Shown: positions 52,668-62,065, numbered from the stretch's first letter. The stretch: 64,000 nucleotides of DNA from JASJAR01 sp039198225 (GCA_039198225.1 JBCCTQ010000017.1:18755-82754), one strand, 5' to 3'. Numbers and translations are program-made. The notes: generated by a model not told the origin, from the letters alone.

Positions 52668-53851
52668 TATTCCTCCCCAGTCACTTTCTTGAACGGGCCA
52701 TAGCGCGTCAAAACCTCGATGTCTTGGCCAATGGCGGCCCGTTCGGCCTTGAGATACTCCCCCACCGCGTCGCGGAAGCCTGGATCGGCGAGCCAATGGA
52801 GCGAGTGGGTCTCAACCGGCATATAACCCCGAGCCAGCTTGTGTTCGCCTTGGGCGCCAGCCTCGACTGCCTTCATCCCCTGGCCGATCGCATAATCGAT
52901 GGCCTGGTAGTAGCAGGCTTCGAAATGGAGGCAGGGATGGTGCTCTATCGCTCCCCAATAGCGGCCATAGAGCGTGTCGCGGCCGATAAAATTCAGCGCA
53001 CCGGCCACCGGGCGGCCGTTACGGGTGGCCAAGACGAGGAGCATGTCGTCGCGGAGCGTTTTCTGGGCCACGTCGAAGAACGTACGGGTAAGATACGGCG
53101 TACCCCATTTCCGCGCGCCCGTGTCTTGGTAAAACTCCCAGAACGCATCCCAATGGCTGGGCTCGATAGCCTCGCCCGTGAAGCAGAGAATCTCGCCGCC
53201 GAAATTCTGAGCAGTGGCGCGCTCCTTCCGGATGGTTTTCCGTTTCCGGGAGGACAGATCGGCCAAGAAGGCATCGAAATCTGCATACTCGCGATTGGCC
53301 CAATGGTATTGCTGGGTGACGCGGTGGAGGAGGCCCAATTCCGTGCCGCGCTGGGCTTCGGTTTCGGTGCAAAACGTGATGTGGAGCGATGAGAGATCAT
53401 TCGATGCGGCAAGGCGCACGGCCCCTTCGACTAGGGCGGCGGTGCCTGCGATCTCCTCGCCAGGACGGGTCAGAAAACGCCGCCCTGTGGCAGGCGTAAA
53501 CGGCACCGCCATCTGAAGTTTGGGATAGTACCGCCCGCCGGCCCGTTCCCAAGCATGGGCCCAGTTGTGATCGAAGATGTATTCGCCCTGGCTATGCCCC
53601 TTGGCATAGAGGGGTGCCACGGCGATCGCCTCGCCGTCCCGCCGGGCGACCAGGTGGCGGGCCTGCCAGCCCGAGCCGGTTCCGACCGAGCGCGAGGTCT
53701 CAAGGGCCAGGAGAAACCGGTGCGTCGTGAATGGGTCAAGTGCCCGACCGCCCGCCGCCGCTTCCGGACAGGCGCAACTGTCCCATTCCTCGGCCGGGAT
53801 CTCCTCAAGACCGCCGAGGACCGAGATCTCGATCGTGGCTTCGTCACTCAT
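52667..53851 (-). CDS. GNAT/FemAB-like N-acyltransferase (DUF482 family)
   Basis: 394 residues from ATG at 53851; other in-frame ATGs at 53869 and 53917 are possible, but the last lies inside the GDPD gene. It looks like the peptidoglycan-related DUF482/GNAT family: DHNWAHAWERAGGRYYPKLQMAVPFTPATGRRFL, FSSRKRKTIRKERATAQ-like basic segment, YWGAIEHHPCLHFEACYYQAIDYAIGQGMKAVEAGAQGEHKLARGYMP. Likely transfers an acyl or aminoacyl group; substrate unknown. Confidence 0.85.
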   Translation of the reverse strand: MSDEATIEISVLGGLEEIPAEEWDSCACPEAAAGGRALDPFTTHRFLLALETSRSVGTGSGWQARHLVARRDGEAIAVAPLYAKGHSQGEYIFDHNWAHAWERAGGRYYPKLQMAVPFTPATGRRFLTRPGEEIAGTAALVEGAVRLAASNDLSSLHITFCTETEAQRGTELGLLHRVTQQYHWANREYADFDAFLADLSSRKRKTIRKERATAQNFGGEILCFTGEAIEPSHWDAFWEFYQDTGARKWGTPYLTRTFFDVAQKTLRDDMLLVLATRNGRPVAGALNFIGRDTLYGRYWGAIEHHPCLHFEACYYQAIDYAIGQGMKAVEAGAQGEHKLARGYMPVETHSLHWLADPGFRDAVGEYLKAERAAIGQDIEVLTRYGPFKKVTGEE

Positions 53852-53906
53852 GGATTTGGTAGGCTGCATCTGCACCCGAAAGGAGGTGTGGCGAGGCGCC
53901 TCCCGG

Positions 53907-54674
53907 TCAAGGCACACTGTCCGGATCGTAGCCTTCGAAGGTCACGTTATCGGCAAAGCGTCGCGCGGTGGCCTCTTCGGCGGGCGACCGGATGGTCCAA
54001 CAAAGGACAGCGCCGCCTTTGGCGCGGACAGAGGCCACAGGCGGCGCGTCGAGGTCTTTTGCGTTGTGGCTGATGAACTGCGCGCTCACGCGGTCATAGT
54101 CGGCCATGTCGCGAAGATGGGCCAAACGCGCCTGGGGCACATCCGTCCACTCGGTTGGACTGAACGGGTCTGTGACAAGACCCCGGGGGATGTTGGGCAA
54201 AAGATCGGCCATCTTTGCAACGCTTTCGGGGTTAAACGACATAACAGCCACGGTTTCACGTGCGCCAGCCGCCACAATCGCCGCGGCCACAGATTGCTCA
54301 ATCGCGGTGTCACCGGGGCCCAGCACGCCCGATTGGTCCTTGATTTCGATGAGCACCGGGACCTGTCCGTTGATCTCTCCGAGGAAGGCGGCGAGGCTCG
54401 AGATCGTCTCATCGCTGCCTGCTAGTGGAATAGTCTCCAAATCAGCGGCGTTCCGCGCGCGGATATCCCCGGATTCTCCAGTCATTCGGTCGAGGGTCGC
54501 GTCATGGAACACCATGGCCTGGCCATCGCCCGAGAGCTGAACGTCAATCTCGATGCCGAACCCGCGCTTGGCCGCAGAGAGCCCCGCTGAAACGCTGTTT
54601 TCGGGCCGCCCAGGCCCGTGAAAGCCCCGGTGGGCAATGGGACGGTCTAGTAAGGCCCGCGGGAGCCCGGTCAT
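53907..54674 (-). CDS. Glycerophosphodiester phosphodiesterase
   Basis: 255 residues. GDPD core: PIAHRGFHGPGRPENSVSA with the catalytic His and Arg, GFGIEIDVQLSGDGQAMVFHDATLDRMTG with metal Glu and Asp and a second His, and VLIEIKDQSG. It splits glycerophosphodiesters into glycerol-3-phosphate and an alcohol. No signal peptide, so likely cytoplasmic (UgpQ type). ATGA overlap with ridA. Confidence 0.93.
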   Translation of the reverse strand: MTGLPRALLDRPIAHRGFHGPGRPENSVSAGLSAAKRGFGIEIDVQLSGDGQAMVFHDATLDRMTGESGDIRARNAADLETIPLAGSDETISSLAAFLGEINGQVPVLIEIKDQSGVLGPGDTAIEQSVAAAIVAAGARETVAVMSFNPESVAKMADLLPNIPRGLVTDPFSPTEWTDVPQARLAHLRDMADYDRVSAQFISHNAKDLDAPPVASVRAKGGAVLCWTIRSPAEEATARRFADNVTFEGYDPDSVP

Positions 54675-55135
54675 CCGATTTGGAAGACCGCCTCGATCTC
54701 GACGGCCACGTTGAACGGAAGTGAAGCTGCGCTGACGGCCGATCTGGCGTGGCGGCCTTTGTCGCCCAGAGCCTCGACCAGAAAGTCCGACGCGCCGTTA
54801 ATGACCTTGGGCTGGTCGACAAAATCAGGCGTGGAATTCACGAAACCCACCAGCTTTACTACGCGGACGAGCCGGTCAATCTCGCCTCCGGTCGCCGCCT
54901 TGAGCTGTTCGAGAAGCGAAATAGCGCACCGACGCGCGGCTGCGGCACCAGTTTCGACGTCCACATCGGCGCCAAGTTTTCCGGTGATGAGGCCGTTTTC
55001 ATCCTGGCTGATCTGGCCCGACACCCAAACCATGTCGCCCGTGATCACATAGGGCACGTAATTGGCCGCCGGAGCGGGCGCCTCCGCCAAAGTGATCCCC
55101 AGATCCGCCAAACGTGTTTCGATTTCCGATGCCAT
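54671..55135 (-). CDS. RidA family protein
   Basis: 154 residues, a little longer than the usual RidA (about 130). Core pattern: YVPYVITGDMVWVSGQISQDENGLITGKLGADVDVETG, AARRCAISLLEQLKAATGGEIDRLVRVVKLVGFVNSTPDF and GRHARSAVSAASLPFNVAVEIEAVFQIG, with the Arg in HARSAV. RidA removes reactive enamines; this subgroup (YjgF-like, Atu1953 type) is less well defined. First gene of ridA-gdpd. Confidence 0.9.
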   Translation of the reverse strand: MASEIETRLADLGITLAEAPAPAANYVPYVITGDMVWVSGQISQDENGLITGKLGADVDVETGAAAARRCAISLLEQLKAATGGEIDRLVRVVKLVGFVNSTPDFVDQPKVINGASDFLVEALGDKGRHARSAVSAASLPFNVAVEIEAVFQIG

Positions 55136-55284
55136 TCGGCCCTCCGCTGATTTTGCGCGACGCTATCCCCGTCGTGGCACACCCGAAACCCCAAACCTGC
55201 CCTGTAAAGTCAAAGCTTTGCGAAAATCCACTGCCCCGGCTTTCACGTCACCCAAAGCTGTGGCATGCAACGGGGGAGCAAGTG

Positions 55285-56061
55285 TTGAATTCGGACGATT
55301 TTATGCGACGTGTTATTAGCCGGGTCGCGCCCGTGCTTGCCATGGTTGTTCTCGCCGCCTGCGCGACACCAGACGTGGCCCAAGATGTTTACGACCCCTA
55401 CGAGGAGGACAACAGGTCCGCCCATGGGTTCAATCGCGGGCTCGACGCGGTGGCGCTGCGGCCCGCGGCGACAGGGTACGGGACGATCGTTCCCAATCCG
55501 ATCCGGGCCGGTGTGACGAATTTTTCGTCCAATCTTGGCATGCCGTCGGTGATCCTCAACGATCTCCTTCAGGCCAATTTTGCCGATGCGGGCCATAATT
55601 CACTGCGTTTCGTTGTGAATTCCTTCCTCGGATTGGGCGGGCTCTTCGATGTGGCCGGCGCAAGGGGGCATGAGACCCGTCCGGCGGACTTTGGAGAGAC
55701 CCTGGCGGTTTGGGGCGCAGGTGAAGGGGCCTATCTCGAAGTCCCGTTCCTTGGCCCCCGGACGGAACGGGCGTTTGCGGGCACGGTGGTCGATGCTGTT
55801 CTCAATCCGGTCAATTACGTGCTCGGGCCGCAATATACGGTGGTCATTTACGGCACGCGGGCCGGGAGCGTTCTTGAAAGCCGGTTTGTCCTCGGTGACG
55901 CGTTAGATGAGATTCTCTACGAATCTGCGGATAGCTATGCGTTGCTTCGGTCCCTATATTTACAAAATAGGCGCTTTGAGCTGTCCCAAGGCGGCGCCAT
56001 AGAAACGGATCCGGGAGCCGACATTTATGAGGACCTCTATGGAGACATTTTCGAGGAATAG
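55285..56061 (+). CDS. mlaA: Outer-membrane lipoprotein MlaA (VacJ)
   Basis: 258 residues from TTG at 55285, which has a strong GGGGGAG six bases upstream; the first ATG is at 55303. Lipobox VLAAC is followed by DVYDPYEEDNRSAHGFNRGLDA and later the family segments VTNFSSNLGMPSVILNDLLQ, RFVVNSFLGLGGLFDVA and GAYLEVPFLGPRTERAFAG. MlaA removes surface phospholipids from the outer leaflet and passes them to MlaC. mlaC overlaps its end. Confidence 0.93.
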   Translation: MNSDDFMRRVISRVAPVLAMVVLAACATPDVAQDVYDPYEEDNRSAHGFNRGLDAVALRPAATGYGTIVPNPIRAGVTNFSSNLGMPSVILNDLLQANFADAGHNSLRFVVNSFLGLGGLFDVAGARGHETRPADFGETLAVWGAGEGAYLEVPFLGPRTERAFAGTVVDAVLNPVNYVLGPQYTVVIYGTRAGSVLESRFVLGDALDEILYESADSYALLRSLYLQNRRFELSQGGAIETDPGADIYEDLYGDIFEE

Positions 56062-56647
56062 GGCGAGCCGCCGCGCCGTTCTGGCGGGTCTCAGCGCCCT
56101 AGCATTTCTTGGCGCGCGCCCGGCCGCAGCGCTCAACACCAACCAAGCGACCGCGCTCGTCGACCGCGTGGTGGCCGATATCAACACGGTTATCAATTCT
56201 GGAAAGTCCGAAGCCGCGATGTACCGCGATTTCGAAGGGATCTTCACCCGTTACGGCGATGTGCCGACGATTGCGCGCTCGGCCCTTGGTCCATCGGCGC
56301 GGAGTGCCTCCCGCGGCCAGCTTTCGGCCTTCGGCGATGCGTTTGGGCGCTACCTTGCCAAGAAATACGGGGCGCGGTTCCGGGAATTCATCGGCGGCAA
56401 GATCGAGGTCCGCGATGCGCGGGAATTGAAGAATTTCGTCGAGGTTCGGTCGGTGGCCGTGCTCCGCGGTCAATCGCCCTTCGCAGTGAGTTTTATGGTG
56501 TCCGACCGGTCTGGCAGCGGTAAGTTCTTCGACATCGTCATCGAAGGGATCTCGCTTTTGAAAACCGAGCGGGTCGAAATCGGATCGATGCTCGACCGGC
56601 GCCGCGGCAATATCGACGCCCTCATCCAAGATCTCCGCTCGGTTTGA
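56039..56647 (+). CDS. mlaC: Periplasmic phospholipid-binding protein MlaC
   Basis: 202 residues from ATG at 56039 (GAGG upstream; ATG at 56027 also in frame), overlapping mlaA. N-terminal twin-arginine-like RNRASRRAVLAGLSALAFLGARPAAA is a signal peptide. The body (DRVVADINTVINSGKSEAAMYRDFEGIFTRYGDVPTIARSALG) is the Ttg2D/MlaC fold. It ferries phospholipid between MlaA and the inner-membrane MlaFEDB complex, whose genes are not here. Confidence 0.9.
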   Translation: METFSRNRASRRAVLAGLSALAFLGARPAAALNTNQATALVDRVVADINTVINSGKSEAAMYRDFEGIFTRYGDVPTIARSALGPSARSASRGQLSAFGDAFGRYLAKKYGARFREFIGGKIEVRDARELKNFVEVRSVAVLRGQSPFAVSFMVSDRSGSGKFFDIVIEGISLLKTERVEIGSMLDRRRGNIDALIQDLRSV

Positions 56648-56654
56648 GCCGGCC

Positions 56655-58787
56655 CTAGCGCCCGAAGATATTATCCAAAAGATGCTCGATGGCCCGTTCG
56701 AGGTCATTGGCGGGCGGAGGGCCGCGCCGTGGGCGCCGTTCTTGGCGTTCAACCGTGCGGACGGGCTCGGCCGGGACGGTCATCGGGAGGGCGACCGGGG
56801 GCAACCCGTCATGGACCCGCACCATAGTCTCGCGCCAGATCTCCGCCGGAAGACCGCCGCCGGTGACGCCGGTTAGGGGCGTATTATCGTCATAACCCAT
56901 CCAAACCCCGGCCACGTAATTGGCCGTAAAGCCAAGAAACCAAGCGTCCCGCGCCTCCTGGGTGGTGCCGGTTTTCCCGGCGGCCGGCCTGTCTCCAAGC
57001 CGCGCGCGAGTGCCTGTGCCTTGATCGATTACCTGGCTCATCATCCAGACAAGTTGGCGCGCGGCGTCTTCTGAGATCACCCTCTCGCCGAGCCCGCCGT
57101 CCTGGTCGATCAGCACCTCGTCATCCCCTTTGAACCGGAGCTCAATGAGGCCGTAGGGCTCGACCGCTGTGCCACCGTTGAGAATGCCCGCATAAGCCGC
57201 CGTCATTTCAAGGAGCGTGGCCTCAGAGACGCCCAAGGCGATGGAGGGCACATCGGCGAGGTCACTTTCGACGCCGAACCCTTCGGCAATGCGCCGGACC
57301 TTGTCGCGGCCGATAAACTCCGAAATGCGCACCGCCGGGACGTTCAGCGAGCGCGCTAGGGCCTCTGTGAGCGTGACCCGTCCGGAATAATCAAACGTGT
57401 AGTTCTGGGGGGTCCACGGGCCCGATCCCGGGACATCGATGGTGAGAGGCTCGTCGATCACCCAGTCCCTGGGCGAATAGCCCTCGTCGAGTGCCGCGCC
57501 ATAAACGAAGGGCTTGAAGGCCGAACCGGTCTGCCGCTTGGCCTGGATCGCGCGGTTGAATTGTCCGGCCACGCCGCGGAGTTTCCGCCCGCCAACCATC
57601 GCGCGGACAGCCCCATCGGCCGACATGACCACGATGGCGGCCTGGGCCTCGGAGCCTTGGCGAACCTTGTTTTCGAAGACCCATTCAAGCGCATCTTCGG
57701 CCGCGTCTTGGATCCGAGGATCGAACGTCGTCCGAATGACCACGTCTTCGGTGGTCTGTTCGGTCAGAAAGGTGGGGCCTTGGTCCATGACCCAATCGGC
57801 GTAATAGCCTCCTGCTCGGGCTTCGGCCGCCTGTGACAGGGTCGCAGGTTCCGCTTTGGCGGCGGCAGCTTCTGTCGGGGACAAATAGCCTTGCTCTTCC
57901 ATCAGCCCCAGAATGAGGTTCGCCCGGTCTTGGGAGCGTTGGAGATTGGCCGTCGGTGCAAAGCGCGACGGCGCCACAAGAAGGCCCGCGAGCATCGCGG
58001 CTTCGGGGGGGGTCACGAGGTTCGCGGATTTTCCAAAGTAGCGCTGGGCGGCGGCTTCAAATCCTCTCGAGCCTGCCCCGAGATAGGCGCGGTTGAGATA
58101 GATCGTGAGGATCTCGTCTTTCGAATAACGCAGTTCCATCGCCATCGCATAGACGGCCTCTTTGGCCTTCCGCCAAAGGGTCGTCCGCCGGCAATCGGCC
58201 TCGTATTCAGCTTCGGTCATGCCGGAGGCCGGGTCGTAGGCGTCGCCAAGACAGAGAAGTTTTGCGGTCTGTTGGGTGATGGTCGAGCCACCGTGGCCCG
58301 AAAACGGCCCTCGTCCCTCGCGCAAGTTGATCCGGACCGCACTCGCCACGCCCCGGGGGCTGACGCCGAAATGGCGGTAAAAACGTTTGTCTTCCGTGGC
58401 GATGACGGCGTTTTTGAGCGACGTAGCAATGCTGTCGGTGTCAATCTGGCCGCCGAATTGCTCGCCCCGCCAAGCAAAGACAGACGCATCCCGGTCGAGG
58501 AGCGTGACCGAACCCCGGGCGCGCCCGTCGAGCACCGTGCCGGGGGCGGGAAGGGTGACCGCGACGCCCAGGACCGCAATCGCGAGGGCCACAACGCCGA
58601 GAACCCCCGCGCGGAGCCCGAGCCACCAGGCCGAGCGAATGACAATTCGGAGCGGCCAGGCCAATAGCCAGATCAAACCGCGGCGGGGCGGCTTGGCTTT
58701 CGTCTTCGGTCGTTTTTTGGGTTTCGGTTTCCCGATCTCACGGCGTTCCGCCACCAGAGGCCGCCGCGACCCGCGTCTCGTCGCCAT
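56655..58787 (-). CDS. mrcA: Class A penicillin-binding protein (PBP1A type)
   Basis: 710 residues from ATG at 58787; an ATG at 58946 opens a longer frame without a ribosome site. A basic N-terminus and a membrane helix (LGVVALAIAVLGVAVTL) precede the glycosyltransferase domain (IATEDKRFYRHFGVSPRG, STITQQTAKL, LRYSKDEILTIYLNRAYLG). The transpeptidase domain has SxxK in TGSAFKPFVY, SLN, and KTGTTQEARDAWF. It polymerises and cross-links peptidoglycan. Convergent with mlaC, divergent from glnK. Confidence 0.95.
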   Translation of the reverse strand: MATRRGSRRPLVAERREIGKPKPKKRPKTKAKPPRRGLIWLLAWPLRIVIRSAWWLGLRAGVLGVVALAIAVLGVAVTLPAPGTVLDGRARGSVTLLDRDASVFAWRGEQFGGQIDTDSIATSLKNAVIATEDKRFYRHFGVSPRGVASAVRINLREGRGPFSGHGGSTITQQTAKLLCLGDAYDPASGMTEAEYEADCRRTTLWRKAKEAVYAMAMELRYSKDEILTIYLNRAYLGAGSRGFEAAAQRYFGKSANLVTPPEAAMLAGLLVAPSRFAPTANLQRSQDRANLILGLMEEQGYLSPTEAAAAKAEPATLSQAAEARAGGYYADWVMDQGPTFLTEQTTEDVVIRTTFDPRIQDAAEDALEWVFENKVRQGSEAQAAIVVMSADGAVRAMVGGRKLRGVAGQFNRAIQAKRQTGSAFKPFVYGAALDEGYSPRDWVIDEPLTIDVPGSGPWTPQNYTFDYSGRVTLTEALARSLNVPAVRISEFIGRDKVRRIAEGFGVESDLADVPSIALGVSEATLLEMTAAYAGILNGGTAVEPYGLIELRFKGDDEVLIDQDGGLGERVISEDAARQLVWMMSQVIDQGTGTRARLGDRPAAGKTGTTQEARDAWFLGFTANYVAGVWMGYDDNTPLTGVTGGGLPAEIWRETMVRVHDGLPPVALPMTVPAEPVRTVERQERRPRRGPPPANDLERAIEHLLDNIFGR

Positions 58788-58926
58788 GTTCGATTCTGAG
58801 CCTCGCCCAGCCTGCTCATTTTCACCGATGATAGCGTCCGCCCCGGGCAAAGTGGAGCGAATTAGCCCCCTTACAGCCTCCTCAACTTGCTTTTTCTGGC
58901 GCTTAATTTTTGAGCGGACTGCTGGT

Positions 58927-58978
58927 ATTGTGCAAAAATTGTGCAACTGACGGGTTAATCCACGGTCCCGGCCTTGCT
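58927..58978 (+). promoter_or_regulatory. Candidate glnK promoter region: tandem 9-mers and -24/-12-like site
   Basis: ATTGTGCAA occurs at 58927-58935 and 58938-58946 (11-base period). Downstream, GG at 58964-58965 and GC at 58976-58977 are exactly 10 bases apart within ACGGTCCCGGCCTTGCT, the spacing of a sigma-54 -24/-12 promoter, with a perfect TTGCT -12 half but a poor -24 half. An NtrC-type control of glnK-amtB would fit. Confidence 0.4.
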
Positions 58979-59068
58979 CGCTCGCTTGAGATCAGGGCCC
59001 ACCAGACGGCATCTCGCGGCGTGAGATGCGGGGCCGAGGGAATACCCCGTCGAACGAAGGGGATGCAT

Positions 59069-59407
59069 GTGAAACTCATCATTGCAGCAATAAAGCCGTT
59101 CAAGCTGGAGGAGGTGCGCGAAGCGCTCACCGCCATCGGTGTGCGCGGGATGATGGTGACTGAGATCAAGGGCTTCGGTTCGCAATCTGGTCACACCGAA
59201 ATCTACCGGGGTGCCGAGTATGCGGTGAATTTCGTTCCAAAGGTAAAGCTCGAAATCGTAGTTGCGGCCTCCATGGTCGACCAAGTGGTCGAAACCATCG
59301 CCAAAACCGCCAAGACCGAGAAGATCGGCGACGGCAAGATTTTTGTTCTGGATGTGGAGAGCGCCCTTCGGGTCCGCACCGGCGAGACCAACGAAGACGC
59401 TATCTGA
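59069..59407 (+). CDS. glnK: PII signal protein GlnK/GlnB
   Basis: 112 residues from GTG at 59069, six bases after GAAGGGG; an ATG two codons earlier is in frame but would lengthen the exact family start MKLIIAAIKPFKLEEVREAL. The T-loop has the uridylylation site Tyr51 in EIYRGAEYAVNFVPK; the B-loop is in KIGDGKIFV. It binds ATP/ADP and 2-oxoglutarate, and blocks AmtB when ammonium is high. Coupled to amtB 26 bases downstream, the standard PII-transporter pair. Confidence 0.96.
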   Translation: MKLIIAAIKPFKLEEVREALTAIGVRGMMVTEIKGFGSQSGHTEIYRGAEYAVNFVPKVKLEIVVAASMVDQVVETIAKTAKTEKIGDGKIFVLDVESALRVRTGETNEDAI

Positions 59408-59433
59408 GCGTCACCATGAGGGAAAACAGACAC

Positions 59434-60747
59434 ATGATGACCAAATCGCGCCTCTTTGCAGCGCTTGTGGGGACCGCAGCACTGACGCCTGCGATGGCAA
59501 CGGCTCAAGACGCCGCCCCCGATATCCAACCCTATATCTTCACCACGCTTCTGTTTCTGGTGGGCGGGTTCCTCGTCTTCTGGATGGCCGCAGGCTTTGC
59601 GATGCTTGAGGCGGGCCTCGTGCGGTCGAAGAACGTGGCGATGCAATTGACCAAGAACATCGGGCTCTTCTCGATCGCTTCGATCATGTACTGGCTCGTC
59701 GGGTTCAACTTGATGTACCCGGGCGAATTCAACGGCTACTTCGCGCCGAATTTCGTGCCGACAAGCCTTGAACCGGTGGGTCTCGACGCGGCAGACGCCG
59801 CCCTCGACTACGCATCGGTCGGCTCGGACTTCTTCTTCCAGCTGATGTTTGTAGCCGCGACTGCGTCGATTGTCTCGGGCGTGTTGGCTGAGCGGATCAA
59901 GCTCTGGCCGTTCCTCCTCTTCGTCGTCGTGCTCACGGGCATCATGTACCCGATCTCGGGTTCGTGGCAGTGGGGCGGTGGCTGGCTTTCCGAAGCGGGT
60001 TTCTCGGACTTTGCTGGATCAACCATCGTTCACTCCGTGGGCGGCTGGGCCGCACTCGCCGGTGCCATCGTTCTTGGGGCGCGGAAGGGCAAGTACTCGT
60101 CCGACGGCAAGGTCAATCCGATGCCTGGGTCGAACCTGGCCCTCGCCACGCTTGGGACGTTCATTCTCTGGCTCGGTTGGTTTGGCTTCAACGGCGGCTC
60201 CCAGCTCGCCGCAGGCACCGTGGGTGACATCACTGATGTGTCTCGGATCTTTGCCAATACCAATATGGCCGCGGCCTCTGGCGGTGTTGCAGCGCTGATC
60301 CTCACGCAAGTTATGTACAGCAAGGTTGACCTGACGATGGTGCTGAACGGCTGTCTTGCCGGGCTCGTGTCGATCACGGCCGAACCCCTCGCCCCAACAA
60401 TGTTTGGTGCGCTCTGGATCGGTGCGATCGGCGGTGTGATCGTGGTGTTCACGGTTCCAATGCTCGACAAGTTCAAAATCGACGACGTGGTCGGCGCTAT
60501 TCCGGTCCACCTCTTTGCCGGGATTTGGGGAACGATTGCGGTCGTTTTCTACAACGGGGATGCGAGCATCGTGACCCAGCTGACCGGTATCGTCGCTTAC
60601 GGTGTCTTCACCTTCGTTGTCTCTCTGGTGGTCTGGTTCATTCTGAACGCGGCCATGGGCATCAGAGTCGACGAGGAATCCGAAATCAACGGGCTCGACG
60701 TGTCGGAACTCGGCATGGAAGCCTATCCCGATTTCTCCAAAGGCTGA
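59434..60747 (+). CDS. amtB: Ammonium transporter AmtB
   Basis: 437 residues from ATG at 59434 (ATG at 59416 also in frame; GAGGG precedes). A signal-like segment ends ATAQD, as in AmtB. About 11 helices follow: FWMAAGFAMLEAGLVRSKN, GFSDFAGSTIVHSVGGWAALAGAIVLG (with the pore His), and GAIPVHLFAGIWGTIAV (second pore His). It conducts ammonium across the inner membrane and is closed by GlnK. A strong terminator follows. Confidence 0.96.
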   Translation: MMTKSRLFAALVGTAALTPAMATAQDAAPDIQPYIFTTLLFLVGGFLVFWMAAGFAMLEAGLVRSKNVAMQLTKNIGLFSIASIMYWLVGFNLMYPGEFNGYFAPNFVPTSLEPVGLDAADAALDYASVGSDFFFQLMFVAATASIVSGVLAERIKLWPFLLFVVVLTGIMYPISGSWQWGGGWLSEAGFSDFAGSTIVHSVGGWAALAGAIVLGARKGKYSSDGKVNPMPGSNLALATLGTFILWLGWFGFNGGSQLAAGTVGDITDVSRIFANTNMAAASGGVAALILTQVMYSKVDLTMVLNGCLAGLVSITAEPLAPTMFGALWIGAIGGVIVVFTVPMLDKFKIDDVVGAIPVHLFAGIWGTIAVVFYNGDASIVTQLTGIVAYGVFTFVVSLVVWFILNAAMGIRVDEESEINGLDVSELGMEAYPDFSKG

Positions 60748-60775
60748 TCTCCCTTCCAATTGGCCAATGGCACTT

Positions 60776-60802
60776 GCCCGGGCGTTCGCGCCCGGGCTTT
60801 TT
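60776..60802 (+). terminator. Rho-independent terminator of glnK-amtB
   Basis: GCCCGGGCG (60776-60784), TTCG loop, CGCCCGGGC (60789-60797), then five T. A canonical strong terminator. Confidence 0.95.
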
Positions 60803-60853
60803 ACTGGGCCTTCGGCATTAGATTTTTTGCGCCTGCGGCGCGGCCTCCGGCGG

Positions 60854-60875
60854 GAGTATTTCTCCCAGGATGAAG
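60854..60875 (-). repeat. Post-stop 22-base motif, copy 2
   Basis: On the minus strand this reads CTTCATCCTGGG...AAATACTC, starting 5 bases after the stop of the aminotransferase gene. It matches copy 1 at 4337-4358 except in the central few bases. Placement directly after a stop codon on the coding strand is the same in both copies. Confidence 0.6.
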
Positions 60876-60880
60876 GGGGG

Positions 60881-62065
60881 TCAGACGCCGACGGCGACGA
60901 TGGCTTCGGCCAATAGCGGGATGGTCTTGGCGTTGAGCCCCGCGATGTTCAACCGAGAATCGCCGACCATGTAGATCCCGAACTCGTCGCGCATGGTGGC
61001 GACCTGTTCGGGGGTCGCGCCAAGGCGCGAGAACATGCCACGGTGATGGGCGAGAAAGTCGAAGCGGTCGGAATTGGTGCGTTGGCGAAGCTCGTCGGCC
61101 AAGGCCTTTCTCAGATCGAGCATGCCCAGACGGACATCTTCGAGCTCGTTCTTCCAATCTTCGCGCAATCCTTCGTCGGCGAGGATCGTCTGCACCACCC
61201 GCGCGCCGTGATCGGGCGGGAAGGAGTAATTCTGCCGGTTGAGAAAGCTCATATTGGCCTGGAGCCGGTCGCGAGTGCCGGGTTCGGTGAGTGCAAAAAG
61301 AGCCCCCGTCCGTTCTCGGTATATGCCGAAATTCTTCGAACAGGACGCGGCAATTAAGAGTTCGGGGAGTTCGCCTGCCAGATGGCGGACACCGGCGGCA
61401 TCTTCGTCGAGCCCGTCTCCGAAGCCCTGATAGGCCATGTCGATAAAGGCAGTTGCACCGGACGCGGCGAGTAATTCTGTCACGCGCTTCCATTGGTCGA
61501 GATCTAGATTGGCCCCTGTCGGGTTGTGACAGCACCCATGGAGAAGTACCGCATCGCCTGGCCCCGCGGCCTCGATATCCGCGAGCATCCCGTCGAAATC
61601 GACGCCGCGGGTTGCGGGGTCGAAATACCGATAGGGCACGCATTCGATGCCGAGATATTTGAGGATCGTCAGATGGGCGGGCCATGTCGGATCCGAGACA
61701 AAGATCCGGCATCCTGGATTTGCCATGCGGAGAAGTTCGAAAGCCTGGCGGACCGCGCCGGTGCCGCCCGGCGTGGCGATGCCGGCGCGCCGGTCGGATT
61801 GGGTGCCTGCCCCCAAAAGGAGGTCTCCCATGGCCGCCACAAAGGCCGGATCACCTCCGATGGAGGTATAGGCCTTGGTGTCTTGGTCTTCGAGGATCCG
61901 CCGTTCTGCCGCTTTGACCGACCGCATCACCGGAGTGACCCCTTCGGCATTGCGGTACACACCCACTCCGAGATCGACTTTGCCGTCCCGGGGATCGGCG
62001 CGAAAGAGCTTTGCGAGACCCAAAATTTTGTCTTCGGGCTGGTCAATGAGGCGGTCGAACATCAT
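60881..62065 (-). CDS. tyrB: Aromatic amino acid aminotransferase (class I)
   Basis: 394 residues. PLP-enzyme marks: TPVMRSVKAAERRI, GGDPAFVAAMGDLLLG, TPGGTGAVRQAFELL, HGCCHNPTGANLDLDQW (Asn and substrate loop), FIDMAYQGFGDGLDEDAAG and the PLP lysine in ASCSKNFGIYRERTGAL. It belongs to the aspartate/aromatic aminotransferase group (TyrB/AspC); closest in style to aromatic transaminases, with aspartate activity also possible. It starts within the sseA stop (ATGATG), so the two are one operon. Confidence 0.92.
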   Translation of the reverse strand: MMFDRLIDQPEDKILGLAKLFRADPRDGKVDLGVGVYRNAEGVTPVMRSVKAAERRILEDQDTKAYTSIGGDPAFVAAMGDLLLGAGTQSDRRAGIATPGGTGAVRQAFELLRMANPGCRIFVSDPTWPAHLTILKYLGIECVPYRYFDPATRGVDFDGMLADIEAAGPGDAVLLHGCCHNPTGANLDLDQWKRVTELLAASGATAFIDMAYQGFGDGLDEDAAGVRHLAGELPELLIAASCSKNFGIYRERTGALFALTEPGTRDRLQANMSFLNRQNYSFPPDHGARVVQTILADEGLREDWKNELEDVRLGMLDLRKALADELRQRTNSDRFDFLAHHRGMFSRLGATPEQVATMRDEFGIYMVGDSRLNIAGLNAKTIPLLAEAIVAVGV

